64,000 nucleotides of DNA from NCBI GenBank assembly GCA_024213275.1, contig JANAVG010000002.1, positions 62,001 through 126,000 of the forward strand. Reading direction: 5' to 3'. The DNA is from Rossellomorea sp. BNER (GTDB lineage: Bacteria > Bacillota > Bacilli > Bacillales > Bacillaceae_B). This document shows positions 18,694 through 27,804 of the stretch, one piece after another; the stretch's first letter is position 1; each line of letters starts with the position of its first letter. The notes under the pieces were generated by a model, which saw only the letters and a program-made list of their open reading frames with translations, was not told the DNA's origin and made no database searches. The translations under genes were made by a program, and so were the position numbers.

Positions 18694-18911
18694 AGTCATA
18701 AATCAAGCCACCTAGAAAGGGAAAAGGAACCCTTTCTAGGTGGCTCGTCTTATGCTTGTCAGGCCTGTTCAGGCGCTTCCGCTTTTCTAGTGTCCAGCTC
18801 CAGCGCCTAGCTCCTCGAGACATAAGTCAAGCCACCAATGAAGGGAAAAGGCGCCCTTCATTGGTGGCTCGCCTTATGCTTGTCGGAGCTGTTCAAGGCG
18901 CTTCCGCTTTT
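18694..18911. repeat. Tandem pair of a Bacillus-type intergenic hairpin repeat
   Basis: Two diverged copies (18694-18786 and 18818-18911) are joined by a spacer carrying TGTCCAGCTCCAGCGCC. Each copy has a 15-bp perfect hairpin that starts GCCACC, then CTTATGCTTGTC and the end GGCGCTTCCGCTTTTC. The stems differ at three positions, and each change is compensated on the other arm. Part of the second copy is complementary to the spacer (GGAGCTG with CAGCTCC), so larger folds are possible. Confidence 0.8.
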
Positions 18912-18915
18912 CTTA

Positions 18916-19536
18916 TTATACTAATTTTTGATCAAACAACAATACTCTCGCAGGGGAAGCGTCAGTGTTCTGAATTTTCAAAGGAGCTGCAACCATGAAG
19001 TATTCTCCTTCTTCGATATCTTTCAACTGAAGACCTTCCATAATAATCACGCCATTTCCCATAAGGGTACGGTGTGTAGGGTGACCTTCTTGAGCTCTTT
19101 CAATTCCAAGAGCATCAATTCCTACCCCTTTGATCCCTTTGTCCGCTAAATAGCCTGCCGCATCTTCAGCAACATAAATGAATTCAAAATTAAATTCTGT
19201 ATCCCAAGAGTTTTTCGTCTTTAAAAGAAGGAAATCATCTTTTTGGATATCATATCCCTCGATATCAGCCTTTGAAATTTTTCCCTCAACAGTGGATAGG
19301 TCTAAAACTTTCACGGGACGAACAAGTTCATCAATCGCTATCGTTTCAATCGTTTCTCCATCATTGATCATATGTAGAGGTGCGTCTACATGTGTTCCTG
19401 TATGAACATCAAGGGATATTCTTGATTCGGTAACATGGCCATTCGTATTTGTGTCAATGGATGGTTGTTTTTCCGGCTTATTTTTGTAAACAGGCATTCC
19501 GTTAAAAATCGGAGCGGTAATATCGTACATTTTCAT
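18916..19536 (-). CDS. Cyclase/kynurenine formamidase-family metal-dependent hydrolase
   Basis: The 206-residue protein belongs to the cyclase family (PF04199), whose best-known member is kynurenine formamidase (KynB). It carries the metal-binding signature H-T-G-T-H-V-D-A-P near residue 48, and G-V-G-I-D-A-L-G-I-E and H-R-T-L-M further on. I choose ATG at 19536 with AGAAAGG upstream; longer in-frame starts lack a ribosome binding site. No kynurenine or tryptophan catabolic gene is near, so the substrate is open. It begins 30 bp after zwf on the same strand, so zwf and this gene may be cotranscribed. Its 3' end abuts the tandem hairpin repeat, which could end the transcript. Confidence 0.85.
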   Translation of the reverse strand: MKMYDITAPIFNGMPVYKNKPEKQPSIDTNTNGHVTESRISLDVHTGTHVDAPLHMINDGETIETIAIDELVRPVKVLDLSTVEGKISKADIEGYDIQKDDFLLLKTKNSWDTEFNFEFIYVAEDAAGYLADKGIKGVGIDALGIERAQEGHPTHRTLMGNGVIIMEGLQLKDIEEGEYFMVAAPLKIQNTDASPARVLLFDQKLV

Positions 19537-19565
19537 GAAATTCACAGCCTTTCTAGTATTCAAGG

Positions 19566-21059
19566 TTAGCAATTGTCAACATCTAAATTATCAATTGGCC
19601 ACCAATAAAATCCGTCTTTTTCTAATAATTCATCTGCCGCTATAGGTCCTGTTGTACCAGCATTATAGTTAGGGAATTCTGTTTCTTTAGTCGTTTCCCA
19701 AACCTCAGATATTTTATCAACATATGCCCATGAAAGCTTAACATCATCCCAATGGGTAAAATTGGTTGCATCACCGCGCATACAATCATGCAATAACTTT
19801 TCATACGCTTCTGGTGTGTTCATGCCATCCACACTATTATTCGAGAAATTCAGCTTTACAGGAGTCGTTTCTACATTCTGCCCGGATTTCTTTGCATTAA
19901 GGTGAAGGGTAATTCCCTCATCAGGCTGAATATGAATGACTAATAAGTTTGGAGCCAATGGCTTGTCACGATTGTAATAAAGGTTCATCGGGATATCTTT
20001 AAATTGAATCACAATCTTAGTGGATTTCGTCTCCATCCGTTTCCCAGTTCGAATGTAGATCGGAACACCAGCCCAACGGAAATTATCAATCATCAATTTA
20101 CCGGCTACATATGTTTCAGTATTTGAATTTGGATCAACATTTGGTTCTTGTCGGTAACCTCGACCACCTGTTTCATTAGGTCCATATTGCCCTCTGACAA
20201 AATAATCTTTTACTTCTTCATCTTTCAAAGGACGTAATGCCCGAAGCACCTTTACCTTCTCACCGCGAATTTCTTCCGTTGTTAATTTGATTGGTGGCTC
20301 CATCGCAAGTAAAGCGACCATTTGAAGCATATGGTTTTGTACCATATCTCTTAAGGCACCGCTCTTCTCATAATAACGACCACGCTCTTCAACACCTAGT
20401 TCTTCACTCGATGTCACTTGGATATTTGAAATGTAACGGCTGTTCCATAATGGTTCAAAAAGAGCATTGGCAAAACGAATCACTTCAATATTTTGTACCA
20501 TTTCTTTACCTAGATAATGATCGATACGGTAGATCTGATCTTCTGTAAACGATTCACGGATTTGGTTATTTAATATTTCGGCAGAAGGAAGATCATGACC
20601 GAAAGGTTTTTCAATAACAAGACGGTGGAAACCTTTTGTATCGGTTAACCCATCTGATTTCAAATGGTCAGTAATCGTCCCGAAAAACTCAGGAGCCATG
20701 GCTAGATAAAAAACCCGGTTTCCATGAAGATTGTATTTATTATCAAGAGAATCAGCTAAGTTCTTTAAGGCTATGTAAGATTCTGTGTCAGAGACATCAT
20801 GTGATTGATAATAAAAATGTGAAATAAATTCATCAATGTTTTCCTCTGTACCAATGGACGTCAGTACCGAATCTTCGACGTGTTTTTTAAATTGTTCTTC
20901 TGTCCATTCTCTTCTGGCAACACCTACTACGGCGAAGTCTTTTGAAATTTTTCCTTTATTAAATAAATGATAAAGCGATGGATAAAGTTTTCTTTTCGCT
21001 AAATCACCTGTTGCACCAAAAATCATCAATAGGGTTGATGGTGTATCCGTATGTCTCAC
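19566..21059 (-). CDS. zwf: Glucose-6-phosphate 1-dehydrogenase
   Basis: First enzyme of the oxidative pentose-phosphate pathway. The 497-residue protein has the NADP-binding start I-F-G-A-T-G-D-L-A-K-R-K-L-Y, the substrate signature R-I-D-H-Y-L-G-K-E, and E-K-P-F-G-H-D. The long open frame reaches back to 21236, but those 59 extra codons resemble random hydrophobic sequence. The GTG at 21059 with GTGAGG 8 bp upstream gives the normal family N-terminus, 12 residues before the dinucleotide motif. The gene faces away from rnz. Its normal upstream order in B. subtilis (next to gndA and rnz) is preserved. Confidence 0.95.
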   Translation of the reverse strand: MRHTDTPSTLLMIFGATGDLAKRKLYPSLYHLFNKGKISKDFAVVGVARREWTEEQFKKHVEDSVLTSIGTEENIDEFISHFYYQSHDVSDTESYIALKNLADSLDNKYNLHGNRVFYLAMAPEFFGTITDHLKSDGLTDTKGFHRLVIEKPFGHDLPSAEILNNQIRESFTEDQIYRIDHYLGKEMVQNIEVIRFANALFEPLWNSRYISNIQVTSSEELGVEERGRYYEKSGALRDMVQNHMLQMVALLAMEPPIKLTTEEIRGEKVKVLRALRPLKDEEVKDYFVRGQYGPNETGGRGYRQEPNVDPNSNTETYVAGKLMIDNFRWAGVPIYIRTGKRMETKSTKIVIQFKDIPMNLYYNRDKPLAPNLLVIHIQPDEGITLHLNAKKSGQNVETTPVKLNFSNNSVDGMNTPEAYEKLLHDCMRGDATNFTHWDDVKLSWAYVDKISEVWETTKETEFPNYNAGTTGPIAADELLEKDGFYWWPIDNLDVDNC

Positions 21060-21268
21060 AAGTAGAACCTCACTTTTTAGAATAAACAATAGTTCATTAA
21101 TATAGATTAAATAACCTAAGCAGTTAATAAAACATAATTCTTCCCTTACTATAGGCATAAAAAATGCCCTATACAAGTATTTAATTTTATAGTTTCTAGC
21201 CGCAATAATCAAATGTTTTGCAAATAAAAACGTCAATAGTATGTACTAATTACAAAATGTGACTCAAA

Positions 21269-21466
21269 ATGGCGATTATGTATTTTATAAAGTTGATTAT
21301 AAAAATGTTTTATAAAATCAAAGCAAGCGAGACAAATTTGGCGTTATCAATCCCTATTAGTCCAATAATGGTAATAGTCGGTTTTGTTATCATCTTCGGA
21401 GCTTACTATCTATCTGTTCTGTTATCAAAGAGAACACTTAAGAAAATCAGCCTTCAGGGAGTATAG
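21269..21466 (+). pseudogene. Possible C-terminal remnant of an FtsX-type ABC permease
   Basis: A 65-codon frame with a basic start, one hydrophobic span (I-M-V-I-V-G-F-V-I-I-F-G-A-Y-Y-L-S-V) and the tail L-S-K-R-T-L-K-K-I-S-L-Q-G-V. This tail resembles the end of FtsX/MacB-type permeases, where S-K-x-x-I-K-K-I-S-x-x-E is common. No ribosome binding site precedes the ATG and no ATPase gene is near. It is more likely a decayed fragment than a functional gene, but a short membrane protein is not excluded. Confidence 0.3.
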
Positions 21467-21529
21467 AAGAAGCAGGAGGGATGATGTTTGTGCTAATATG
21501 TAGTTGAATATCATGAGGAGTTGAATCCA

Positions 21530-22453
21530 TTGCAAGTTTTATTCTTAGGAACAGGTGCAGGGGTACCTGCAAAATTAAGAAATGTAACTTCCATCGCATT
21601 AAAGCTGTTAGAAGAAAGAGGAGCTGTGTGGCTTTTTGATTGCGGAGAAGCCACACAGCACCAAATTTTACATACATCATTAAAGCCTAGAAGGATTGAA
21701 AAAATATTTATTACCCATTTACATGGTGATCATCTTTATGGACTTCCCGGGTTACTCGGGAGCCGCTCTTTTCAGGGGGGACAGGATGAATTAACGGTTT
21801 ATGGTCCTAAAGGAATCCAAGAATTTATTGAAGTCTCGTTAAGGGTGAGTGAAACACATCTTCTCTACCCATTGAAAATTGTTGAAATCGAATCAGAAGG
21901 AAAGATCTTTGAAGATGATTCATTTATTGTAGAGGCTGGCATGTTAGACCACGCACTAACTTCATTTGGGTATCGGGTTATCGAGAAAGATAAGCAAGGA
22001 GAGCTTTTATCTGATAAGTTAAAAGCGGATGGAATTCCACCTGGTCCTGTTTATAAAGAATTAAAAGCGGGGAAAATTGTCCATTTAGGGGATGGACGAG
22101 TCGTGGATGGTGAACGCTATTTAGGTCCTAAACAGCGCGGAAGAGTAGTAACCATCTTAGGCGATACTCGACCATGTCAAAAAGCCATTGATCTATCTAA
22201 AAAGGCTAATTTACTCATTCATGAAGCAACGTTTAATAGTGGACAAGAAGAAATGGCTTATCAGTATTTTCACTCGACCACCAATCAAGCAGCCAATACG
22301 GCACTTTTAGCAGATGCCAAAAAGCTATGTCTTACACATATTAGCTCCCGATTTTCTAAGGATGAATGGGCAGTATTAGAAAGAGAAGCGAGAGAGATTT
22401 TCCCTAATAGTATGATCGCTAAAGATTTCCTTGAGTTAGAAATAGATGAATAA
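21530..22453 (+). CDS. rnz: Ribonuclease Z (tRNA 3' processing endonuclease)
   Basis: Zinc-dependent endonuclease of the metallo-beta-lactamase fold that trims 3' trailers from tRNA precursors lacking an encoded CCA. The 307-residue protein has the N-terminal [11 protein letters not shown], the T-H-L-H-G-D-H zinc motif, the [11 protein letters not shown] flexible-arm region, L-G-D-T-R, H-E-A-T-F and the H-S-T-T motif. I choose the TTG at 21530, which has AGGAG 9 bp upstream; the preceding in-frame TTG at 21521 touches the ribosome binding site. A histidine phosphatase gene follows by 14 bp. Confidence 0.95.
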   Translation: MQVLFLGTGAGVPAKLRNVTSIALKLLEERGAVWLFDCGEATQHQILHTSLKPRRIEKIFITHLHGDHLYGLPGLLGSRSFQGGQDELTVYGPKGIQEFIEVSLRVSETHLLYPLKIVEIESEGKIFEDDSFIVEAGMLDHALTSFGYRVIEKDKQGELLSDKLKADGIPPGPVYKELKAGKIVHLGDGRVVDGERYLGPKQRGRVVTILGDTRPCQKAIDLSKKANLLIHEATFNSGQEEMAYQYFHSTTNQAANTALLADAKKLCLTHISSRFSKDEWAVLEREAREIFPNSMIAKDFLELEIDE

Positions 22454-22467
22454 ATGGGGGAGAGATA

Positions 22468-23007
22468 ATGAAAACGATTTACCTTATTAGACATGCAAAG
22501 GCAACAGGTCAAGAATTTTCCGCTCCATTAACAAAAGAGGGGGAAGAGCAAGCGAAAAAGCTTATTGAATTCTTTAAAGAAGTAAAAATTGATGTGATAT
22601 ACTCAAGTCCTTTCACTCGTGCTATCGATACGGTCAAACCACTTTCGGAACAAAAAGGAATTTCGATTATTGAAGATGAACGCCTTGGAGAGAGGATGCT
22701 AAGCAGTGAAAGCTATGCCGATTGGAAGGATAAGTTAAAAGATAGCTTTGATGATTGGGACCTGGAGTTTCCTGGTGGGGAATCGAATCGTCAAGGGTAC
22801 AATCGAGCAGCTGCATTGGTGGAAAAGGTATTGAGAGATCCCCATGAAAGAATTATTTTAGTTAGTCACGGGAATTTATCTACCTTATTATTACATTATT
22901 TTGATAAAAGTTCTGGTTTCGAGGAGTTATTTGCGCTTTCAAATCCAGATGTCTATAGGATTGAAATTAGCGAAAAGGGAGCCGTGATTGAAAGAAAATG
23001 GAGTTGA
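22468..23007 (+). CDS. Histidine phosphatase family protein (phosphoglycerate-mutase-like)
   Basis: The 179-residue protein has the R-H-A phosphohistidine motif at the start (L-I-R-H-A-K-A-T), the Y-S-S-P-F-T-R-A arginine segment, and L-V-S-H-G-N with the second catalytic His. It lacks the long inserts of cofactor-dependent phosphoglycerate mutases, so a broad-range phosphatase acting on small phosphorylated metabolites is more likely. GGGGGAGAG precedes the ATG. It is the second gene of a unit with rnz and ends at a bidirectional terminator. Confidence 0.88.
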   Translation: MKTIYLIRHAKATGQEFSAPLTKEGEEQAKKLIEFFKEVKIDVIYSSPFTRAIDTVKPLSEQKGISIIEDERLGERMLSSESYADWKDKLKDSFDDWDLEFPGGESNRQGYNRAAALVEKVLRDPHERIILVSHGNLSTLLLHYFDKSSGFEELFALSNPDVYRIEISEKGAVIERKWS

Positions 23008-23053
23008 ATTAAAGGTCAAGCCGATGGATTCACCAAAACTTTAATATATAAAT

Positions 23054-23092
23054 AAAGCAGTGTGATTTCGTAACTGGAATCACACTGCTTTT
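23054..23092. terminator. Bidirectional terminator between the histidine phosphatase and namA
   Basis: A 14-bp perfect stem (AAAGCAGTGTGATT / AATCACACTGCTTT) between convergent genes. Confidence 0.82.
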
Positions 23093-23139
23093 AGAGTTGT
23101 GAGTATTTCATATGATACGACTTTTCTAGGTGAATATTA

Positions 23140-24159
23140 TTAATTCCAGGCCCTGGAATACTGCTCAGGGGACTCAAGCTCAGTCTGAAGCTCTATGGCT
23201 GCCGTTCTTGGCCAGTATGGATCTCTGAGCAATTCTCTGGCCAATAATATTAAGTCTGCACGTTCATTCTGTAAAATTTCTTCCGCTTGAATGCCAGTAG
23301 TAATAAGTCCGACAGCTCCTGTTGGGATATCTGCACCATGTTTGATTCCTTCTGCCAATTTTACTTGATAGCCAGGATAAACCGGGATTTGAGCAGGTAC
23401 CACGGCTCCAGAGCTTACATCAATGAGGTCTACACCTTGTGCTTTCATCCATTTACTTATTTCAATGTAATCCTCTAAATCCAGTCCATCGTTTTGGTAA
23501 TCCTTTGCTGAAACCCGAACGAGTAGTGGACCATCCCAAACGGTTTTAGTTTCACCAATAATTTCCTTTAAGAAACGATAGCGATTTTCGGCTGAACCAC
23601 CATATTCATCACTTCTCTTGTTTGATAAAGGTGATAAAAATTCGTTTATGAGATAGCCATGTGCTGCGTGAATTTCAATCACATCGAAGCCAGCCTTTTT
23701 TGCTCTGATTGCACCATCTTTAAATGCTTGAACGGTTTCTTTTATATCACCTAAAGACATTTCCTTCGGAGTTTTCATTTTATCATTAAAAGGAATGGCA
23801 GATGGAGCAAGGATTTCACCTTCAAGCACTGCTTTTCTCCCAGCGTGTGCTAATTGGATTCCAGTCATAGCCCCTTGTTCTTTAATAAGGCTAACTAGCT
23901 CCGTTAACCCTTCAATATGATCGTCACTCCAGATACCGAGATCCTGGGGAGAAATTCGTCCTTGAGGGGTAACCGATGTTGCTTCTTGAATAATTAATCC
24001 CACGCCGCCAACAGCTCTGCTTGTATAGTGAGTTTTATGCCAATTTTCAACTTTTCCATCTTCATTATGACTTGAATACATACACATTGGAGCCATGACA
24101 ATTCGATTTTTAAGCGTTATATTTTTTAATTTGTATGGTTCAAAAAGCTTTTTTGTCAA
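23140..24159 (-). CDS. namA: NADPH dehydrogenase NamA (old yellow enzyme, YqjM)
   Basis: FMN-dependent ene-reductase of the YqjM class that reduces activated C=C bonds of electrophiles, probably a detoxification role. The 339-residue protein shows [11 protein letters not shown] near residue 20-30 (C and Y typical of the class), Q-L-A-H-A-G-R-K, the double-His segment I-H-A-A-H-G-Y-L, and [15 protein letters not shown] at the phosphate site. I choose the TTG at 24159 with GGAGAGAGG upstream; it gives the family N-terminus x-K-L-F-E-P. The longer in-frame start at 24198 is not supported. Confidence 0.94.
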   Translation of the reverse strand: MTKKLFEPYKLKNITLKNRIVMAPMCMYSSHNEDGKVENWHKTHYTSRAVGGVGLIIQEATSVTPQGRISPQDLGIWSDDHIEGLTELVSLIKEQGAMTGIQLAHAGRKAVLEGEILAPSAIPFNDKMKTPKEMSLGDIKETVQAFKDGAIRAKKAGFDVIEIHAAHGYLINEFLSPLSNKRSDEYGGSAENRYRFLKEIIGETKTVWDGPLLVRVSAKDYQNDGLDLEDYIEISKWMKAQGVDLIDVSSGAVVPAQIPVYPGYQVKLAEGIKHGADIPTGAVGLITTGIQAEEILQNERADLILLARELLRDPYWPRTAAIELQTELESPEQYSRAWN

Positions 24160-24242
24160 TGATCCTCTCTCCTTATATTTCGATTCCCTAAATAACAACC
24201 ATATTATAGCAAGAAGTGAGATAAGTAGAAAATAATTTGCTT

Positions 24243-25388
24243 TTACTCTTCATTCATTTTTCTTAGATCTTGAAGGGAGTATTTGGTCCCTCTCCAGATG
24301 ACACCGCCTCTGATGAAGGTTAACAAGGTTGCCCTAATGATTGAATAAATAAATAATAAGGCGGTGAATGGAAGGATAAACAAGAAATAGGGAGAGAAGG
24401 CCGTCATTTTTCTTGTAACCGCCACAAAATTAAAAGCAATTAATAGAACATTCAATACGCTTAGTATAAAAATCAGCATGTCTTCACTAAAAAGGGTCAG
24501 GAAGGGATAAACCTGTGAAAGAAAAACGCCGGTCACAGAGACAAACACCATTGTCAACCTATAGTGGAGACCTGCGAAAGTATTTTTCTCGAGACCGATC
24601 AACGCAGATTTTAAACTTTGATACCACTCAACAGATAAATAAGAGAGACCAGTAATGATTCGTTGTTCTAGACGGTGTTTTTTTATCAGCGTACCAATCT
24701 GCAAATCATCATCAGGGCGATTTTTGATCCTTTTATGTGTGCCGATTTGTTCATAAGCATCTCGTGTAATTAAATTGAAAGCACCAATCCCGATTCCAAT
24801 AGAAGAGCGCGAATCGTTTGCTTTCCAAGGACGCTTGTAATAAGAAAATCCAAATAGGAAAAATCCAACAAACGCTTTTAACCAAAAAGCTTCAGCTTTC
24901 AACGTTGGAGTGACCGTCACATGGGAGACCTTTTCTGTTTTTAGGGCTGTAACAGCTCTAGCGATGACTTCTTCATGAAAGTGAATATCACCATCTGTGA
25001 ATAAAAGCAATTGACCATTCGCTTCTTTTGCTCCTAGATAGAGGGCGTGATTTTTCCCTAACCAGCCTGATGGAAGGGAGTCAATATGCAGAACCTTGAT
25101 ACGTGAATCTGTTTCTTGTATAGCATCCATGATTTTCCCCGTCCGATCAGTTGAGCGATCATTGACAAGAATCCATTCTATATTTTGATAGCTTTGTGAA
25201 ACTTGAGATTGGATACTTTCTTGGATGCTGTTCTCTTCGTTTTTTGCTGGGACAATAATCGAAACGAGTTCACCTTCTGAATAAGGGGGAAATGATTTTA
25301 GATCAGGAATTCTTCTAAGTCCTAAAAAAATATCGACGGAGATTCCGATCCAAACGACTAGAGTTGCGATTAAAATGATGGAAGTAAT
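24243..25388 (-). CDS. Membrane-bound family 2 glycosyltransferase with a predicted AUU start codon
   Basis: The frame extends upstream of the internal ATG at 25130 and encodes the missing N-terminal half of a GT-A domain. The whole 381-residue protein has a membrane span (about 1-25), [11 protein letters not shown] near residue 50, the N-D-R-S-T-D-R-T substrate motif, the T-D-G-D metal motif, and two to three C-terminal spans. The only in-frame stop upstream is at 25401, and no ATG, GTG or TTG lies between it and the GT core. GAGGGGG is 7 bp before an ATT at 25388, which I take as the start; ATC at 25391 is an alternative. It follows proI by 21 bp on the same strand. Product and acceptor are unknown. 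Confidence 0.8.
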   Translation of the reverse strand: MTSIILIATLVVWIGISVDIFLGLRRIPDLKSFPPYSEGELVSIIVPAKNEENSIQESIQSQVSQSYQNIEWILVNDRSTDRTGKIMDAIQETDSRIKVLHIDSLPSGWLGKNHALYLGAKEANGQLLLFTDGDIHFHEEVIARAVTALKTEKVSHVTVTPTLKAEAFWLKAFVGFFLFGFSYYKRPWKANDSRSSIGIGIGAFNLITRDAYEQIGTHKRIKNRPDDDLQIGTLIKKHRLEQRIITGLSYLSVEWYQSLKSALIGLEKNTFAGLHYRLTMVFVSVTGVFLSQVYPFLTLFSEDMLIFILSVLNVLLIAFNFVAVTRKMTAFSPYFLFILPFTALLFIYSIIRATLLTFIRGGVIWRGTKYSLQDLRKMNEE

Positions 25389-25409
25389 GATGGGACCCCC
25401 TCAAAATAG

Positions 25410-26240
25410 CTATTTAGATTTAGCTTGGCTTTGATACAGTTCTCTTAAACATTGGGACTGCTTTGCCGCTTCGTGTAAACATTCATTAAATGCCTCATTA
25501 ACTTGGTTTTTTTGTAAGGCAAATAGACCCGCTTCCGTTGTTCCTCCAGGGCTTGTGACATTTTCTCGCAATGTTTTGGCTTCTTGTCCTGAAGTTGCGA
25601 GCATTTCACCTGCTCCTAGAAGGGTTTGAATAATTAAAGGCTTGGCAAGGCTTTGATCTAATCCCATTTCTTCTGACGTTTTTAATAACGCTTCGACAAT
25701 ATAATAAAAATATGCTGGACCACTACCTGATAGCGCCGTAACAATATCTAATTTTTCTTCTTCGATTACAGTTGTGATACCGATCGAATTAAAAAGGGAA
25801 AGGGCGAGATCTTGTTTCGTAAGGGTAACTCCCTTGTTAAAGGCTATTCCTGTAGCAGATTTTCCAATAGTAGCGGATGTGTTAGGCATAGCTCTTACAA
25901 TGCCACCTTTAAATTCTAAAGTGTCTTCAATGTAGTTGATGCTGATTCCAGCCAAAACAGAAATAATTAATGTATTTACTGAAATGAGTCCTTTTAAATC
26001 TTCAAGTGCAGGGGCTGCATCTTTTGGCTTCATCGCTAATATTACGATATCAGCCCCATTAAGGAGTTCTTCACCATCATAGGAAAAGTTGATATCATAT
26101 TTTTGTTGTAACTCAACTAATCTAGTTTTATTCGTACGATTAGTCATATAAATATTTTCCTTAGAAAGGGCACCATTTTTTAGTGCTCCCGCTAATATGG
26201 ATTCTGCCATAGATCCAGCACCGAGAAATACCGTTTTCAT
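25410..26240 (-). CDS. proI: Pyrroline-5-carboxylate reductase
   Basis: Last step of proline synthesis, reducing pyrroline-5-carboxylate with NAD(P)H. The 276-residue protein has the Rossmann start F-L-G-A-G-S-M-A-E-S, V-I-L-A-M-K-P near residue 70, R-A-M-P-N-T, the S-G-S-G-P-A-Y substrate loop and the V-T-S-P-G-G-T-T-E-A-G signature. The ATG at 26240 has GAGGGG upstream. A T-box leader with a proline (CCU) specifier lies 190 bp upstream, so expression should rise when tRNA-Pro is uncharged. By position and by this leader it is the B. subtilis proI (yqjO) orthologue. The glycosyltransferase gene follows in the same direction. Confidence 0.95.
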   Translation of the reverse strand: MKTVFLGAGSMAESILAGALKNGALSKENIYMTNRTNKTRLVELQQKYDINFSYDGEELLNGADIVILAMKPKDAAPALEDLKGLISVNTLIISVLAGISINYIEDTLEFKGGIVRAMPNTSATIGKSATGIAFNKGVTLTKQDLALSLFNSIGITTVIEEEKLDIVTALSGSGPAYFYYIVEALLKTSEEMGLDQSLAKPLIIQTLLGAGEMLATSGQEAKTLRENVTSPGGTTEAGLFALQKNQVNEAFNECLHEAAKQSQCLRELYQSQAKSK

Positions 26241-26331
26241 TTTTTACCCCTCCTAGTTTATTAAAAGGCTGTTTTCGTAAAGATTGTCGTTTACCGTAAA
26301 TAATCTACCTACGTATTGTTCAAGGTTTCGG

Positions 26332-26421
26332 GGCTCTTTTCTATCGTCTTGAATTTTTCCAAATAACTCATTAAGGCATCGCTCCTTAGGGTCAAAAGCA
26401 ACAAAGTTTTAGAAAAGAGCC
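26332..26421. repeat. Short palindromic repeat (GGCTCTTTTCT ends) in the proI leader
   Basis: A 90-bp segment bounded by GGCTCTTTTCT and AGAAAAGAGCC, inverted copies of 11 bp. Its right part (GCAACAAAGTTTTAGAAAAGAGCC) resembles 58165-58197. It lies between the T-box terminator and proI, so it is part of the proI mRNA. Confidence 0.6.
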
Positions 26422-26428
26422 TTAAAAA

Positions 26429-26672
26429 CAAAAAACCCTTTCGTCCGAATAATAAGGACGAAAGGGTTGCTTCCGTGGTACCACCTTGATTTGTTCCCTA
26501 AGGGAAACACGCTCAGGTTCCGTTAACGCCGGAAATACGTACAGGTTTTCCTGCCTGCTATAAAGGTAGGTTCAATGTTTGCTGGGATGATGAAGTCTTC
26601 CAGCCGATGGACTTCACTCTCTTGCATCTTCAAGCATCTACTATTCTTTATCATCGCATTCTGATTATTATA
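26429..26672 (-). promoter_or_regulatory. Proline-specific T-box leader controlling proI
   Basis: The minus strand reads the T-box core AAGGTGGTACCACGG (26473-26487), followed by a terminator with a 13-bp stem AACCCTTTCGTCC / GGACGAAAGGGTT and a T run (26429-26468). Stem I is supported by ATAAAG near its 5' base pairing with CTTTAT; between them is an internal loop with AGTA on the 5' side and GAACCTA on the 3' side. The codon in the specifier position is CCT (26570-26568), proline. Uncharged tRNA-Pro would stabilise the antiterminator and switch proI on. Confidence 0.92.
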
Positions 26673-26676
26673 TGTG

Positions 26677-26706
26677 ATTATGCTGAATTTATAGCTTGTC
26701 TGTCAA
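26677..26706 (-). promoter_or_regulatory. Sigma-A promoter of the proI T-box transcript
   Basis: TTGACA (26706-26701) and CATAAT (26682-26677) on the minus strand with an 18-bp spacer, just upstream of T-box stem I. Confidence 0.65.
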
Positions 26707-26755
26707 GGGGGTATTTCATTATTTTATGAAAAATATATAAAGTGAGTGATCAACC

Positions 26756-26784
26756 ATGACAGTTTTAATAAAAAAAGGTAAACT
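26756..26784 (+). promoter_or_regulatory. Possible sigma-A promoter of yqjP
   Basis: ATGACA and TAAACT with a 17-bp spacer, about 50 bp upstream of the yqjP start codon. It diverges from the T-box promoter. Confidence 0.4.
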
Positions 26785-26832
26785 AAAATGAAGCATCATT
26801 CATTTTTATAAAGAAAAAGTGGTGGAATAGAA

Positions 26833-27789
26833 ATGGTACCTCAATGGTTACACAATAATATTGCAAAAATCACGTTGCCAACCCCGTTTGCCGTTGGTGA
26901 TGTTAATATTTATCTTATTAAGGGTGACGCTCTTACTCTTGTAGATGTTGGGCCTAAGACAGAAGAAGCCCTGAAGAGTTTAATTGAACAGCTTTCACAA
27001 TTAGGTTATCAGTTAGAAGATATTGAGCACGTGGTGTTAACTCATCATCATCCAGATCACGCTGGTCTACTAGATTGGATACCCGCTCATGTTAAAGTTT
27101 GGGCTCATCCTAACGCGGAAAAATGGTTATATCGAACAGAAAGCTTTTATGAACAGTACGATGCATTTTTTGGAGAGATGTTTCTGCAAGCAGGGGTGCC
27201 TAAAGAATTTTTACCTTTTCTAAAAAAACTTAGGTCCTCATTGAAATTTATGTGTCAGCGTCACCTTGATAACGAATTGAATGACACAGATACTTTTACA
27301 GGATGGAGGGTCATCGAAACACTCGGACATGCACAGAGCCATATTTCTCTATTCAGAGAGAGTGATGGAGTTCTTATTGCTGGGGATCATCTTCTTAAAC
27401 ATATTTCTCCTAATCCTTTACTTGAGCCACCATTTGGGTTAATAGAAAGGACGAAACCACAACTTCAGTTGAATCATTCCTTACATAAATTAAAGGAACT
27501 TTCACCTTCATATGCTTTTACTGGACATGGTGAAGATATTGTAGATGTGAAGGAGCTCATTGATTTACGATTGAAAAAACAACATGAGAGAGCTTTATTT
27601 GTTCTGAAATTGATTGGTGAACAACAAGAGACCATCTTCACCCTTTGTCAAAAACTATTTCCAAAAGTGTATAAAACAGAATTAGGTCTTACATTGTCTG
27701 AGACCGTGGCACAGCTTGATTATCTTGGTTCATTGGGACTAGTATCCGTGTCAAATGAAAACGGTGTATGGAAGTATTCTTGTAGTTAA
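26833..27789 (+). CDS. yqjP: Metallo-beta-lactamase-fold hydrolase YqjP
   Basis: The 318-residue protein has the zinc-binding H-H-H-P-D-H motif near residue 75, L-G-H-A-Q-S-H (third His), A-G-D-H-L (bridging Asp) and T-G-H-G-E. This four-part pattern is typical of the glyoxalase II/YqjP subgroup. The C-terminal 70 residues look like a small winged-helix-like cap (L-S-E-T-V-A-Q-L-D-Y-L). The ribosome binding site (GTGGTGG) is weak. The substrate is unknown. It starts a two-gene unit with the SDR gene 15 bp downstream. Confidence 0.88.
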   Translation: MVPQWLHNNIAKITLPTPFAVGDVNIYLIKGDALTLVDVGPKTEEALKSLIEQLSQLGYQLEDIEHVVLTHHHPDHAGLLDWIPAHVKVWAHPNAEKWLYRTESFYEQYDAFFGEMFLQAGVPKEFLPFLKKLRSSLKFMCQRHLDNELNDTDTFTGWRVIETLGHAQSHISLFRESDGVLIAGDHLLKHISPNPLLEPPFGLIERTKPQLQLNHSLHKLKELSPSYAFTGHGEDIVDVKELIDLRLKKQHERALFVLKLIGEQQETIFTLCQKLFPKVYKTELGLTLSETVAQLDYLGSLGLVSVSNENGVWKYSCS

Positions 27790-27804
27790 GAAAGTAGGGG
27801 AAAG

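Noticed and set aside
21060..21236. 59-codon N-terminal extension of zwf
   Set aside because: No similarity to the family and no ribosome binding site; GTG 21059 restores the normal length.
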